From: Microvirga brassicacearum
Lineage (GTDB): Bacteria; Pseudomonadota; Alphaproteobacteria; Rhizobiales; Beijerinckiaceae
Length of the DNA stretch: 64,000 nucleotides
NCBI RefSeq assembly: GCF_008757455.1
Contig: NZ_VCMV01000003.1
Location: 124,001 to 188,000 of the forward strand
Direction of reading: 5' to 3'
Shown here: piece after piece, positions 18,853 to 26,918 of the stretch
How positions within the stretch are numbered: the stretch's first letter is position 1
Layout: each line of letters opens with the position of its first letter
Translations under genes and position numbers: made by a program
The notes under the pieces: generated by a model
What the model was told of the DNA's origin: nothing
Databases searched by the model: none
Seen by the model: the letters and a program-made list of their open reading frames with translations, nothing else

Positions 18853-19344
18853 TCACGCCTCCTGTGCCGGGCGCTCGGTGACGCTGTCGGTCTGGCGCTG
18901 ACGCCACGCGTCGAGGCGCTCGGCCAGTTTTTCGTCGTGGAGGGCGAGGACCGCTGCCGCAAGAAGCGCCGCATTGACCGCCCCGGCGCGGCCGATGGCG
19001 AGCGTTCCGACCGGAATGCCGGCCGGCATCTGCACGATGGACAGCAAACTGTCCTGACCGGACAGGGATTTCGACTCGACCGGGACGCCGAAGACCGGCA
19101 GGGGGGTCATGGCCGCCGTCATGCCCGGCAGGTGGGCCGCGCCTCCGGCGCCCGCGATCACGACCTGAAATCCTGCCGCCTTGGCGCCTTTGGCGAATGC
19201 GACCAGCCGGTCCGGCGTGCGATGGGCGGAGACGATGCGGGCATCGTAGGGGATGCCGAGCGCATCCAGAGCCTCGGCGGCGTGCCGCATGGTCGCCCAA
19301 TCGGATTGACTGCCCATGATGATGGCGACGGGAATTCCTGCCAT
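18853..19344 (-). CDS. purE: N5-carboxyaminoimidazole ribonucleotide mutase
   Basis: Class I PurE mutase, 163 residues, turning N5-CAIR into CAIR next to PurK in the pathway. [25 protein letters not shown] and [14 protein letters not shown] contain the nucleotide-binding and catalytic Ser/His positions. The ATG at 19344 is chosen because the conserved strand starts two codons later; the frame extends to 19422 without family similarity. First gene of purEK. Confidence 0.96.
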   Translation of the reverse strand: MAGIPVAIIMGSQSDWATMRHAAEALDALGIPYDARIVSAHRTPDRLVAFAKGAKAAGFQVVIAGAGGAAHLPGMTAAMTPLPVFGVPVESKSLSGQDSLLSIVQMPAGIPVGTLAIGRAGAVNAALLAAAVLALHDEKLAERLDAWRQRQTDSVTERPAQEA

Positions 19345-19449
19345 GGAGACGGCTCCGGCTTGAGGCTTCGGCACGAGGCCTCTCAAGGCTGAGGCAATAA
19401 CGAAGCGGGTAGGGCCTCGCAAGGCCGGGGCCGGGAAAGCGCTAAATTT

Positions 19450-19650
19450 CTAGGCGCTGATGTCAGGGGTCAGCTGGTCCTCGATCCGGATGATCTGGTC
19501 CTTGAGGGCAAGCTTGCGCTTCTTCAGCCGCTGCACCTGAAGCTGATCTCCGGTGATGATCTGCTCCAGTGCGTCGATGGCCATGTCGAGATCGCGATGC
19601 TCCTGCTTCAAACGGGCAAGATCCGCTTCCAGTTCAGCCACATCGATCAT
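19450..19650 (-). CDS. DUF465/YdcH family small coiled-coil protein
   Basis: Protein of 66 residues made almost wholly of charged helix. The C-terminal LKKRKLALKDQIIRIEDQL is the YdcH/DUF465 signature. Function unknown. A second, divergent member lies 230 bases away on the opposite strand at 19883-20065, so the two paralogues share a divergent promoter region. Confidence 0.85.
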   Translation of the reverse strand: MIDVAELEADLARLKQEHRDLDMAIDALEQIITGDQLQVQRLKKRKLALKDQIIRIEDQLTPDISA

Positions 19651-19882
19651 TAAGACGTTCCAGATTGCCCATTCGCCTCCGGCAACCGGCGCGCCTGAAA
19701 AGTATGCGCTTGACCGCCATCTTCGGCAAGACCGTTCCGGTCGCCGCGGAGGCTAGAGGACTGAGCGGAACCTTGGCAACGATAAGCCCGCCTGCTTCGC
19801 AATGCAGCACGTTTTGCCTTCGACTCGCCACTTTGTGTATGTCACATTCGTGACGTTAGAGGATCGAACAGGAGGTACAGAA

Positions 19883-20065
19883 ATGCCGCTGCAGAACCAT
19901 CTCACGGAACTCGAACGCAAACATCAGGCGCTCGAGAGAGAGCTGCAAAGTGCCATTCACCACCCATCCATGGACGATACGCGACTGGCGGAACTCAAGC
20001 GTAAGAAGCTCCACCTGAAAGACGAGATCAACAGGCTGCGAAACAGCCATTCGGCGGTTCACTAA
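19883..20065 (+). CDS. DUF465/YdcH family small coiled-coil protein
   Basis: Protein of 60 residues, one long helix, with LAELKRKKLHLKDEINRLR matching DUF465. The ATG at 19883 is fixed by a strong AGGAGG site eight bases upstream. It is divergent from its paralogue at 19450-19650. Family members are common in alphaproteobacteria, often in two or more copies; the role is unknown. Confidence 0.85.
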   Translation: MPLQNHLTELERKHQALERELQSAIHHPSMDDTRLAELKRKKLHLKDEINRLRNSHSAVH

Positions 20066-20106
20066 GCCGCCCTATCCATTTATCGCATCCAAGAATCCCG
20101 AGTTTC

Positions 20107-20142
20107 GACAGGCGCGGCTCCGAAGGGGCGGCGCCTGTTTTG
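20107..20142 (+). terminator. Probable terminator between DUF465 and TSUP genes
   Basis: CAGGCGC and GCGCCTG form a 7-bp stem around a 15-base loop, followed by TTTT. It lies between convergent genes and would end the DUF465 transcript. Confidence 0.6.
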
Positions 20143-20152
20143 TCGTCTGGCC

Positions 20153-20911
20153 TTACAGAAGCCCGCTGACGCCGTCGAACACGAGTTTCGCGCCGACGAG
20201 AACCAGCAGCGCGTAGACGCTCGTATAAAAGACTCGCCCTGAAATGCGGCGCACCAGCCATACGCCCGCATAGGTCGCGGCGATCCCGACCGGGAAGAGG
20301 GCCGCGGCGGTTGTCAGGTTTTCCGCGCTGATTTGGCCGAGCGCGATGTAGGGCGGCACCTTCATCCAGTTGATGATTCCGAAGACGACCGCGCCCGTTC
20401 CCACGAAGATGGTCTGCGGCAGACGCTGCGGCATCACGTAGATCTGAAAGGGTGGACCGCCCGCATGGGCGATCATGCTGGTGAAGCCGCAGACGGCGCC
20501 CCAGAACAGGCCTCGCGGGAGATCCGCCTTTGTCGGCGCGACCTCGTTTGACCCGCGCTCCAGCACGAGCCGCCGGACGGCGAACGTCACCGATATGATG
20601 CCGAGCGAGAGCCGCACCGCCGCGTCCGAAACCTCGGCCGCCCAGAGGTAGCCGATAAGGATGCCCACGACGGCAGCCGGCAGGATGATGAGCACGTTTC
20701 GCCGGTCCCAGGTGTGGCGATAGACCCAGACCGTGACCACGTCCTGCACCATCAGGATCGGCAGCATGATGGCGGCTGCCTGCACGGGCGAGACCACAAG
20801 GGCCATCAGCGGAAGCGACAACAGGCTGAGACCGGACAATCCGCCCTTTGCAAGGCCCATCAGGATGACCGCCGGAACGGCTCCGAGGTAGAAAATTGGG
20901 TCGGTGATCAT
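20153..20911 (-). CDS. TSUP family transporter (TauE/SafE)
   Basis: Inner-membrane protein of 252 residues with about eight hydrophobic segments. MGLAKGGLSGLSLLSLPLMA near the N-terminus and GFTSMIAHAGGPPFQIYVMP at about residue 145 are the paired signature loops of the sulfite exporter TauE/SafE family. Relatives move sulfite, sulfoacetate or other organosulfur anions. No sulfur-metabolism gene is adjacent, so the substrate is open. It is divergent from prpE, from which a 111-bp gap separates it. Confidence 0.88.
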   Translation of the reverse strand: MITDPIFYLGAVPAVILMGLAKGGLSGLSLLSLPLMALVVSPVQAAAIMLPILMVQDVVTVWVYRHTWDRRNVLIILPAAVVGILIGYLWAAEVSDAAVRLSLGIISVTFAVRRLVLERGSNEVAPTKADLPRGLFWGAVCGFTSMIAHAGGPPFQIYVMPQRLPQTIFVGTGAVVFGIINWMKVPPYIALGQISAENLTTAAALFPVGIAATYAGVWLVRRISGRVFYTSVYALLVLVGAKLVFDGVSGLL

Positions 20912-21022
20912 CGCACGCTCGCCGAAAGTCGCCGCTGACCACGGCCTTGCTGCCTGCTAACACGACAGGGTTGCCAAGTCCGGCTGAAAAGCACGCCAGC
21001 GATACCGACGAAAGGGAACGCC

Positions 21023-22951
21023 ATGACCACGACCATGACCTCGACCCCGAGCCGCTATCCGCAGGTTTACGCAGATTGGCGCGTCGACCCGGAAGGTTTT
21101 TGGCGCGAGGCCGCGCGGGAAATCGATTGGGTGAAGCCCGCCGTTAAGGTGCTCGACGCCGATGTCGGCGTCTTCGGGAGTTGGTTCGTCGGCGGGGAAT
21201 GCAATGCTTGCTATAACGCTGTCGACCGCCATGTGGAACGCGGCCGGGCGGACCAGGCGGCGCTCATCTACGACAGCCCCGTCACCGGCGCCAAGCGCAC
21301 CTATACCTACGCCGAATTGCAGGACGAAATCGCAACGCTTGCCGCAGTGCTGCAGGATCTCGGCGTTGAAAAGGGCGACCGCGTCGTTCTGTACATGCCA
21401 ATGATCCCGCAGGCGGTGTTCGGCATGCTCGCCTGCGCGCGTATCGGCGCGGTGCATTCGGTGGTGTTCGGCGGATTTGCCGCGACCGAACTGGCCACAC
21501 GGCTCGAGGATGCGACGCCCAAGGTCATTCTCTCGGCCTCATGCGGCATCGAGACGACGCGGGTCGTTGCCTATAAACCGCTGCTCGACGAGGCGATCGG
21601 ATTGAGCCGTCACAAGCCGCAGGCCTGCCTGGTTTTTCAGCGCCCGCAATATCGCGCCGCGCTTGTCGATGGCCGCGACCGCGACTGGGATGAGGCCGTG
21701 TCGGAGGCGCGCGCGACCGGTCGTCGCGCGCCCTGCGTGCCGGTTGCGGCGACCGACCCGCTCTACATTCTCTACACCTCCGGCACGACCGGCCGGCCGA
21801 AAGGCGTCGTGCGCGATACCGGCGGCTATCTGGTGGCGCTGAAATGGTCGATGGGCAACCTCTATGGCGTCGCGCCGGGCGAGGTCTATTGGTGTGCCTC
21901 CGATGTGGGCTGGGTGGTGGGCCATTCGTACATCGTCTACGGGCCGCTCCTGCATGGCTGCACGACGGTGCTCTACGAGGGCAAGCCGGTCGGGACACCC
22001 GATGCCGGCGCGTTCTGGCGCGTGGTGGCCGAGCACAAGGCGGTGGTGCTGTTCACGGCGCCCACCGCCTTCCGGGCGATCAAGAAGGAGGATCCGGAGG
22101 CGGCGCATCTGAAGCATCACGATCTTGCGGGCTTCCGCGCCCTTTTCCTGGCGGGCGAACGCGCGGACCCCGACACGGTGCAATGGGCGGAGCGGATTCT
22201 CGGGGTCCCGATCATCGACCATTGGTGGCAGACGGAAACCGGCTGGCCGATCGCCGGAAATCCCCTCGGCCTCGGGGCGCTGCCGATCAAATATGGTTCG
22301 CCCACGGTGCCGATGCCCGGCTACGAGGTGCAGGTTCTCGATGAGGCCGGAAAGCCGCTCCCGGCGGACACGATGGGCTCCATCGCCATCAAGCTGCCGC
22401 TCCCGCCCGGCTGCCTGCCGACGCTCTGGCACGCGGACGACCGCTTCCGCGAGGCCTATCTCACCACCTATCCGGGTTACTACAACACGTCCGATGCCGG
22501 CTTCATCGACGGGGACGGATACCTCTACATCATGGGCCGCACCGACGACATCATCAACGTCGCGGGGCACCGGCTCTCCACCGGTGGCATGGAGGAGGTG
22601 CTGGCCTCCCATCCGGCGGTCGCCGAATGCGCGGTGATCGGCGTCAGGGATTCGCTCAAGGGCGAAGTCCCGTGCGGCCTGGTGGTGCTGAAATCCGGCA
22701 TTGCGCGTGCGCCGACCGAGATCGAGGCGGAACTGGTCGGGCTGGTGCGCGAGAAGATCGGCCCGGTGGCCGCTTTCAAGCTCGCCATCACGGTCGGCCG
22801 CCTCCCGAAAACCCGCTCCGGCAAGATCCTCCGGGGAACCATGAAGAAGATCGCCGACGGCGACACTTGGTCGGTGCCGGCCACCATCGACGATCCGGCG
22901 ATCCTGGACGAAATCGGCGATGCGCTGAAAGGGCGGGGGCTCGGAGGGTAG
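21023..22951 (+). CDS. prpE: Propionate-CoA ligase (PrpE-like acyl-CoA synthetase)
   Basis: Enzyme of 642 residues of the acetyl/propionyl-CoA synthetase branch of the AMP-forming ligases. Motifs: YTSGTTGRPKG (about residue 251) for ATP binding, HWWQTETGWPI (about 400), the YYNTSDAGFIDGDGYLYIMG hinge region, and the catalytic-lysine segment RSGKILRGTMKKIA near residue 600. The ATG at 21023 has AAAGGGA upstream. WASDVGWVVGHSYIVYGPL-like wording and the C-terminus fit propionyl- better than acetyl-CoA synthetase, but substrate range is not proven by sequence. It stands alone, without methylcitrate-cycle genes. Confidence 0.9.
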   Translation: MTTTMTSTPSRYPQVYADWRVDPEGFWREAAREIDWVKPAVKVLDADVGVFGSWFVGGECNACYNAVDRHVERGRADQAALIYDSPVTGAKRTYTYAELQDEIATLAAVLQDLGVEKGDRVVLYMPMIPQAVFGMLACARIGAVHSVVFGGFAATELATRLEDATPKVILSASCGIETTRVVAYKPLLDEAIGLSRHKPQACLVFQRPQYRAALVDGRDRDWDEAVSEARATGRRAPCVPVAATDPLYILYTSGTTGRPKGVVRDTGGYLVALKWSMGNLYGVAPGEVYWCASDVGWVVGHSYIVYGPLLHGCTTVLYEGKPVGTPDAGAFWRVVAEHKAVVLFTAPTAFRAIKKEDPEAAHLKHHDLAGFRALFLAGERADPDTVQWAERILGVPIIDHWWQTETGWPIAGNPLGLGALPIKYGSPTVPMPGYEVQVLDEAGKPLPADTMGSIAIKLPLPPGCLPTLWHADDRFREAYLTTYPGYYNTSDAGFIDGDGYLYIMGRTDDIINVAGHRLSTGGMEEVLASHPAVAECAVIGVRDSLKGEVPCGLVVLKSGIARAPTEIEAELVGLVREKIGPVAAFKLAITVGRLPKTRSGKILRGTMKKIADGDTWSVPATIDDPAILDEIGDALKGRGLGG

Positions 22952-22960
22952 GTACAGAGC

Positions 22961-23068
22961 CCCTCACCCTCGCTTCGCTCGACCTCTCCCCGTTGGGGAG
23001 AGGTAAGGGTCGGTGTCCATCTTCACCTCTCCCTGGAGGGGAGAGGTCGGACCTTAGGTCCGGGTGAG
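22961..23068. repeat. Dispersed repeat A, copy 1
   Basis: About 108 bp starting CCCTCACCCTCGCTTCGCTC and ending AGGTCCGGGTGAG. It contains two internal palindromes around CTCTCCCC...GGGGAGAG. It is followed 32 bp later by a second copy in the same orientation; a third inverted copy is at 44755-44866. The gap from 22952 to 23259 holds only these repeats and a terminator. Confidence 0.85.
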
Positions 23069-23099
23069 AGTGCTGCGCTCTGCCCGGAAACGCCTAAAG

Positions 23100-23208
23100 C
23101 CCTCACCCTCGCTTCGCTCGACCTCTCCCCGCTGGGGAGAGGTAAGGGTCGGCGCCCATCTTCACCTCTCCCTGGAGGGAGAGGTCGGACCGCAGGTCCG
23201 GGTGAGGG
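23100..23208. repeat. Dispersed repeat A, copy 2
   Basis: Direct repeat of copy 1 with few substitutions (for example CCGCTGGGG for CCGTTGGGG, and CGCAGG for TTAGG). It has the same internal palindromes, able to fold into paired stem-loops. Confidence 0.85.
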
Positions 23209-23219
23209 GGCGCCTCAAC

Positions 23220-23249
23220 AAAAAGGCCCGGAACGCTCCGGGCCTTTTT
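23220..23249. terminator. Bidirectional terminator between prpE and trcR
   Basis: AAAAAGGCCCGGA and TCCGGGCCTTTTT form a 13-bp stem with a 4-base loop. The A/T-flanked GC stem works for both convergent transcripts. Confidence 0.92.
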
Positions 23250-23259
23250 GCTGAAATCC

Positions 23260-23982
23260 TTACTCTTCGCCTTCGTCGTTCTCTTGCTTGAGCTGCTTGA
23301 GCTTCGCAAAGACCGAATTGACGTCGATGGCGTCTTCCTGGACTGGCTTCGGCCGGCTCATGTCGGCGAAGGGTTCGTCGCGCGCGGGCTGGGCGGTCGA
23401 GACCTCGGCCGGCATCAGGGTTCCGCCGGCATCGGGTGCTTCCACGTGCGGGCGATCCTTGGCGGCGCGCTGGACCTCGAAATCGAGGTCGATCTGCGAG
23501 GCGAGGCCCAGGGTCACGGGATCCATGGGCGAAAGACTGGCCGAATTCCAGTGGGTGCGCTCGCGAACCTGCTGGATCGTGGTCTTGGTGGTGCCGACGA
23601 GGCGCATGATCTGCGCGTCCTTCAACTCGGGATGGTTGCGCACCAGCCACAGGATCGCATTCGGACGGTCGTGGCGGCGCGACACCGGCGTGTAGCGCGG
23701 GCCCTTCTTGGTACGCTTGGGCTCGGGCAGTTTGACGCGGGATTCCGCCATGCGCAGGTGGTGCGTGCTGTCGGCCTGCGCGGTCTCGATTTCCTCGCGA
23801 GTGAGCTGACCGGAGGTGATCGGGTCGAGCCCCTTGATGCCGGCGGCGACCTCGCCATCGGCGATACCCTTGACCTCGAGCGGGTGCAGTTTGCAGAAAT
23901 CAGCGATCTGTTCGAACGACAAAGACGTATTCTCGACGAGCCACACGGCTGTCGCCTTCGGCATCAGCGGTCCTTGGGACAT
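23260..23982 (-). CDS. trcR: Cell-cycle transcriptional regulator TrcR (DUF1013)
   Basis: DNA-binding protein of 240 residues. The first 150 residues are the DUF1013 domain, with MPKATAVWLVENTSLSFEQI, the HPLEVKGIADGEVAAGIKG helix-turn-helix-like region and RPNAILWLVRNHPELKDAQI; the C-terminal 80 residues are less conserved and acidic at the end. TrcR is named from Caulobacter as a cell-cycle transcription factor; the same targets here are only inferred. The ATG at 23982 has GAGGAG eight bases upstream. It ends against the bidirectional terminator. Confidence 0.88.
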   Translation of the reverse strand: MSQGPLMPKATAVWLVENTSLSFEQIADFCKLHPLEVKGIADGEVAAGIKGLDPITSGQLTREEIETAQADSTHHLRMAESRVKLPEPKRTKKGPRYTPVSRRHDRPNAILWLVRNHPELKDAQIMRLVGTTKTTIQQVRERTHWNSASLSPMDPVTLGLASQIDLDFEVQRAAKDRPHVEAPDAGGTLMPAEVSTAQPARDEPFADMSRPKPVQEDAIDVNSVFAKLKQLKQENDEGEE

Positions 23983-24197
23983 GGGCTTTTCTCCTCAAAG
24001 CCGGGTGCCGATATGTCGGCGCCGCACGGCAAAAACTCTCCTGCGCTCCGACCCGGTCGGACCGGAGCATCTCGTCTCACGATGTGAGGGAAACGGGGTT
24101 ATTATACGGATCGCGCCCCGATGTTGCAATTCCAGATGCGTTTTGCCCAGTTTGAATCTGGACGGGCCCTGCTTTTCCTGCCTCGCCTGACTGGCGC

Positions 24198-25196
24198 CTA
24201 CGGGCGCAGGACGATCTTGCCGATATGCTCGCCCCCGTCCATGCGGGCATGCGCACGGGCGACCTCCTCGAGGGAAAACTCCGAATCGATCAGTGGCTTG
24301 ACCCGGCCCTGCGCCAGAAGCGGCAGCACCCGGTCAGCCAGCGCCCGGGCAATGGCGGCCTTTTCCGAAACGGCACGCGAACGCAGGGTCGATCCCGTGT
24401 GGGTCAGGCGCTTGACCATCAGGCGGCCGAAATCCATCTCGATCCTGCTGCCGTGCAGGAACGCGATTTGCACGATGCGGCCATCCTGGGCGGCGGCCTC
24501 GTAGTTTCGCGGAATGTAGTCGCCGCCGACCATGTCGAGGATCAGGTTGGCGCCGCGACCATCCGTGAACGCTTTCACGGCCGCGACGAAATCCTCTTCG
24601 CGGTAATTGATCGCCAGATCGGCGCCGAGCGCGAGGCAGGCGGCGCATTTCTCCTCGCTGCCGGCGGTTGCGATGACCGTGGCGCCGAAAGCCTTTGCGA
24701 GCTGGATCGCCGTGGTGCCGATGCCGGACGTACCGCCATGGACCAGGAAAGTTTCGCCAGTTTTTAGGGCGCCACGCTCGAAAACGTTGGTCCAGACGGT
24801 GAAATACGTCTCGGGGACGGCCCCGGCCTCCACCATGGAGAGGCCCTCCGGAATACGGAGCGCATTGGTCTCGTGCACCACGGCGAAATCCGCATAACCG
24901 CCGCCGGGGACCAGGGCCATCACCGGCTCACCGACGGCAAAGCGCGAGACACGAGGGCCGACGGCAACGACCGTGCCGGCAATTTCCAGCCCCAGGGTCG
25001 TGGGCGCGCCGGGCGGCGGCGGGTAGCGTCCTTCGCGCTGGGCGACATCCGGCCGATTGACGCCCGCGGCCTCGACCTTGACCAGAATTTCGCCCTCGGC
25101 CGGGCGGGGGACCGGAATTTGCACGACCTTCAGGACCTCGGGCCCGCCTTTCCCATCGGCGATGACTGCCCTCATGCTGTCCGAAATTGCCGCCAT
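24198..25196 (-). CDS. NAD(P)H-quinone oxidoreductase (zinc-free MDR family)
   Basis: Medium-chain reductase of 332 residues, PIG3-like. GVNRPDVAQREGRYPPPPGAP near residue 47 marks the quinone oxidoreductase branch and lacks the structural zinc cysteines. The NADPH-binding motif HGGTSGIGTTAIQLAKAFGA is at about residue 145. It would reduce quinones with NADPH. The ATG at 25196 is fixed by GGAGG five bases upstream; the longer open frame to 25493 has no family similarity. The physiological substrate is unknown. Confidence 0.92.
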   Translation of the reverse strand: MAAISDSMRAVIADGKGGPEVLKVVQIPVPRPAEGEILVKVEAAGVNRPDVAQREGRYPPPPGAPTTLGLEIAGTVVAVGPRVSRFAVGEPVMALVPGGGYADFAVVHETNALRIPEGLSMVEAGAVPETYFTVWTNVFERGALKTGETFLVHGGTSGIGTTAIQLAKAFGATVIATAGSEEKCAACLALGADLAINYREEDFVAAVKAFTDGRGANLILDMVGGDYIPRNYEAAAQDGRIVQIAFLHGSRIEMDFGRLMVKRLTHTGSTLRSRAVSEKAAIARALADRVLPLLAQGRVKPLIDSEFSLEEVARAHARMDGGEHIGKIVLRP

Positions 25197-25269
25197 TCTG
25201 TCCTCCTTCGGCCAAGGCCGATTCATATAGGCGATGTTGGCAATGCGCGCAGCACGTCCTAACCTAATG

Positions 25270-25315
25270 CGGGAAAACCTTTGGCGGAAAAACCTTTGGC
25301 GGAAAAAACCTTTGG
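25270..25315. repeat. Three short direct repeats before the DUF1192 gene
   Basis: Three consecutive 15-16 bp units of the form GGAAAA(A)CCTTTGG differ only in the length of the A-run (four, five and six A). They end directly at the AAGGAG ribosome-binding site of the next gene. Confidence 0.85.
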
Positions 25316-25327
25316 AAGGAGAACGAT

Positions 25328-25534
25328 ATGGCTTTCGATCCCTTTGCCGAGGAACCGGCGCCCCGTCGCGGCGGGCACGAGATCGGTCAGGATCTCTCCT
25401 TGCTGTCGATCGACGAGATCGATGAGCGAGTTGGATTGCTCGAGAGGGAGATCGCACGCCTGAGGGAGGCAAAGTCCGGCAAGCAAAGATCACTGGATGC
25501 CGCCAGCGCCTTCTTCAATCTTGGCTCGGCCTGA
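25328..25534 (+). CDS. DUF1192 family small protein
   Basis: Protein of 68 residues. Its middle, LSLLSIDEIDERVGLLEREIARLREA, is the DUF1192 signature and is probably a short coiled coil; the ends are polar. The ATG has AAGGAG seven bases upstream. Function unknown; in my recollection the family often lies near the NAD(P)H-quinone oxidoreductase and RcdA genes in Rhizobiales, as here. Confidence 0.85.
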   Translation: MAFDPFAEEPAPRRGGHEIGQDLSLLSIDEIDERVGLLEREIARLREAKSGKQRSLDAASAFFNLGSA

Positions 25535-25564
25535 AGAGGCATTTGCGACCATGGGTTGGTGCGA

Positions 25565-25579
25565 TTAACCAATCTTTAA
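25565..25579. promoter_or_regulatory. CtrA-type binding site (TTAA-N7-TTAA)
   Basis: TTAA, seven bases, TTAA: an exact match to the spacing of the CtrA recognition pattern. It lies 266 bases upstream of the rcdA start, in a 310-bp gap with no gene. Binding is inferred, not shown. Confidence 0.5.
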
Positions 25580-25726
25580 GGTTTAGGGATTTTAATGACG
25601 CTATCCAGTTCTCTCTCTCGCTGGATATCGAGTGGCTCCTGTTCACTCTGTTGACGCCTCCCTGTTATCACTTCGAGCCGCTGCAAGGCGGCTCTCCTTT
25701 TGCGACCGGGAGCGCGCTGCTTAACC

Positions 25727-25741
25727 TTAAGAAACGGTTAG
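25727..25741. promoter_or_regulatory. Near-match CtrA-type site
   Basis: TTAA, seven bases, TTAG, with a further overlapping TTAACC directly upstream at 25721. It lies 104 bases before the rcdA start and could be the promoter-proximal of two CtrA sites. Confidence 0.4.
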
Positions 25742-25844
25742 CGCAGCATCTGGCGCCGAGGCGCTCTATACTGATCTCCTGACATCCAAGAAAAAACCTT
25801 GCCCGGGACACCGGAGCAGGCGGCAAAGCTTCGGGAGACGGTCG

Positions 25845-26396
25845 GTGAGAGAACCGGACGTGATCAAACTAAAAGACGGGCCTGTGCGGTTCGGCCACAG
25901 CTTCGTGCATTCGGAAGCGTTCAAGGCGCTTTTTCAGGAGGGCATGGAGCTTGTGGAAGAGACTGCCGCCTATCTCGACGGGCCGGGCCGAGAGGATTCG
26001 CGGATGCTGCCCCGCCACATCACCGTTGCGTATGCGAGCGAAAGCATGCGCCTGACGACGCGATTGATGCAGATCGCGTCCTGGCTCCTGGTTCAGCGTG
26101 CGGTCGCCGAAGGCGAAATGACGGCCGGTCAGGGCCAGGTTGAAAAAAACCGCGTCCGGCTCGCATCCCCCGGCGCCACCGCGACAATCTCGGAATTCGA
26201 GGCCCTGCCGGCGCGCCTGCGGCAACTCGTCGGGCTCGCGGCGCGGCTTCACGCGCGGATCATGCATCTCGAACAGATCATCGCGGAGGCCGAAGAGGGC
26301 CCGCCCGCCACAGGCCTCAATCCCGTCGCCACCCAGAGGGGGATGATCGAGCGGGCATTCGGCACGGCCCCCCGCCTACCCAGCCTCGTCGACTGA
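25845..26396 (+). CDS. rcdA: RcdA-like protease adaptor (DUF1465)
   Basis: Protein of 183 residues matching DUF1465: GHSFVHSEAFKALFQEGMELVEETAAYL, SMRLTTRLMQIASWLLVQRAVAEGEM and RLRQLVGLAARLHARI. In Caulobacter RcdA works with CpdR and PopA to deliver the master regulator CtrA to the ClpXP protease. Translation is taken from the GTG at 25845, which has GGAG seven bases upstream; a GTG at 25860 is an alternative. Two CtrA-like sites lie upstream, suggesting feedback control. A terminator follows the stop directly. Confidence 0.85.
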   Translation: MREPDVIKLKDGPVRFGHSFVHSEAFKALFQEGMELVEETAAYLDGPGREDSRMLPRHITVAYASESMRLTTRLMQIASWLLVQRAVAEGEMTAGQGQVEKNRVRLASPGATATISEFEALPARLRQLVGLAARLHARIMHLEQIIAEAEEGPPATGLNPVATQRGMIERAFGTAPRLPSLVD

Positions 26397-26397
26397 A

Positions 26398-26428
26398 ACA
26401 AAAAAGCCCCGCTCGAGCGGGGCTTTTC
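26398..26428. terminator. Bidirectional terminator between rcdA and rpmE
   Basis: AAAAGCCCCGC and GCGGGGCTTTT pair around a TCGA loop. The A and T flanks allow termination of both convergent genes. Confidence 0.9.
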
Positions 26429-26477
26429 GTCAGGGTGCGACAACCCCGGTTCTTGCGAAGATTGCTTCTTGCGAAGA

Positions 26478-26711
26478 TTACTTCTTGAAAGCCATGTTGC
26501 CGAACTTCGAGTTGAAGCGCGACAGGCGACCACCACGGTCGAGCAGTTGCTGCGTACCGCCGGTCCAGGCCGGATGGGTGCTCGGGTCGATATCGAGGTT
26601 GATGCTGTCGCCCTCTTTGCCGTAGGTCGACCGGGTGGTGAACTCGGTGCCGTTGGTCATCACGACCTTGATGAAATGATAGTCCGGGTGTTCGGTTGAT
26701 GTGCGCGCCAT
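26478..26711 (-). CDS. rpmE: 50S ribosomal protein bL31, zinc-independent type
   Basis: Ribosomal protein of 77 residues. [33 protein letters not shown] and HPAWTGG are bL31 signatures. There is no cysteine, so it is the form without the zinc ribbon. The ATG at 26711 has GAGG eight bases upstream, better than the ATG two codons earlier. The ABC transporter gene is divergent 208 bases away. Confidence 0.94.
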   Translation of the reverse strand: MARTSTEHPDYHFIKVVMTNGTEFTTRSTYGKEGDSINLDIDPSTHPAWTGGTQQLLDRGGRLSRFNSKFGNMAFKK

Positions 26712-26918
26712 TGCCATATCCTCGTGCGGCTAACCGATGGGCCAGCCTGCAGCCTGAAAAGTCGAGCCTGTCTTGAAAGGTTGCCGGCCTATACCGTACT
26801 TGAAGACCCGAAACAAGACTTGTGACCTTGAAACAGGACATGTGGTCCTCGAAACCCGCCGGGCAGCGCAAGGTCGTCGTCGACCGTGCCGGCTCCGTCG
26901 CGAAAGCTGACAGACAGA

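Noticed and set aside
19841-19854. Short inverted repeat GTCAC-N4-GTGAC between the two DUF465 genes
   Set aside because: Five-base arms are common by chance; no second copy or promoter match supports an operator.
22961-23208. Tandem repeats considered as a CRISPR array
   Set aside because: Only two 108-bp units with a 31-bp gap; the units are palindromic and recur inverted elsewhere, and there are no cas genes.
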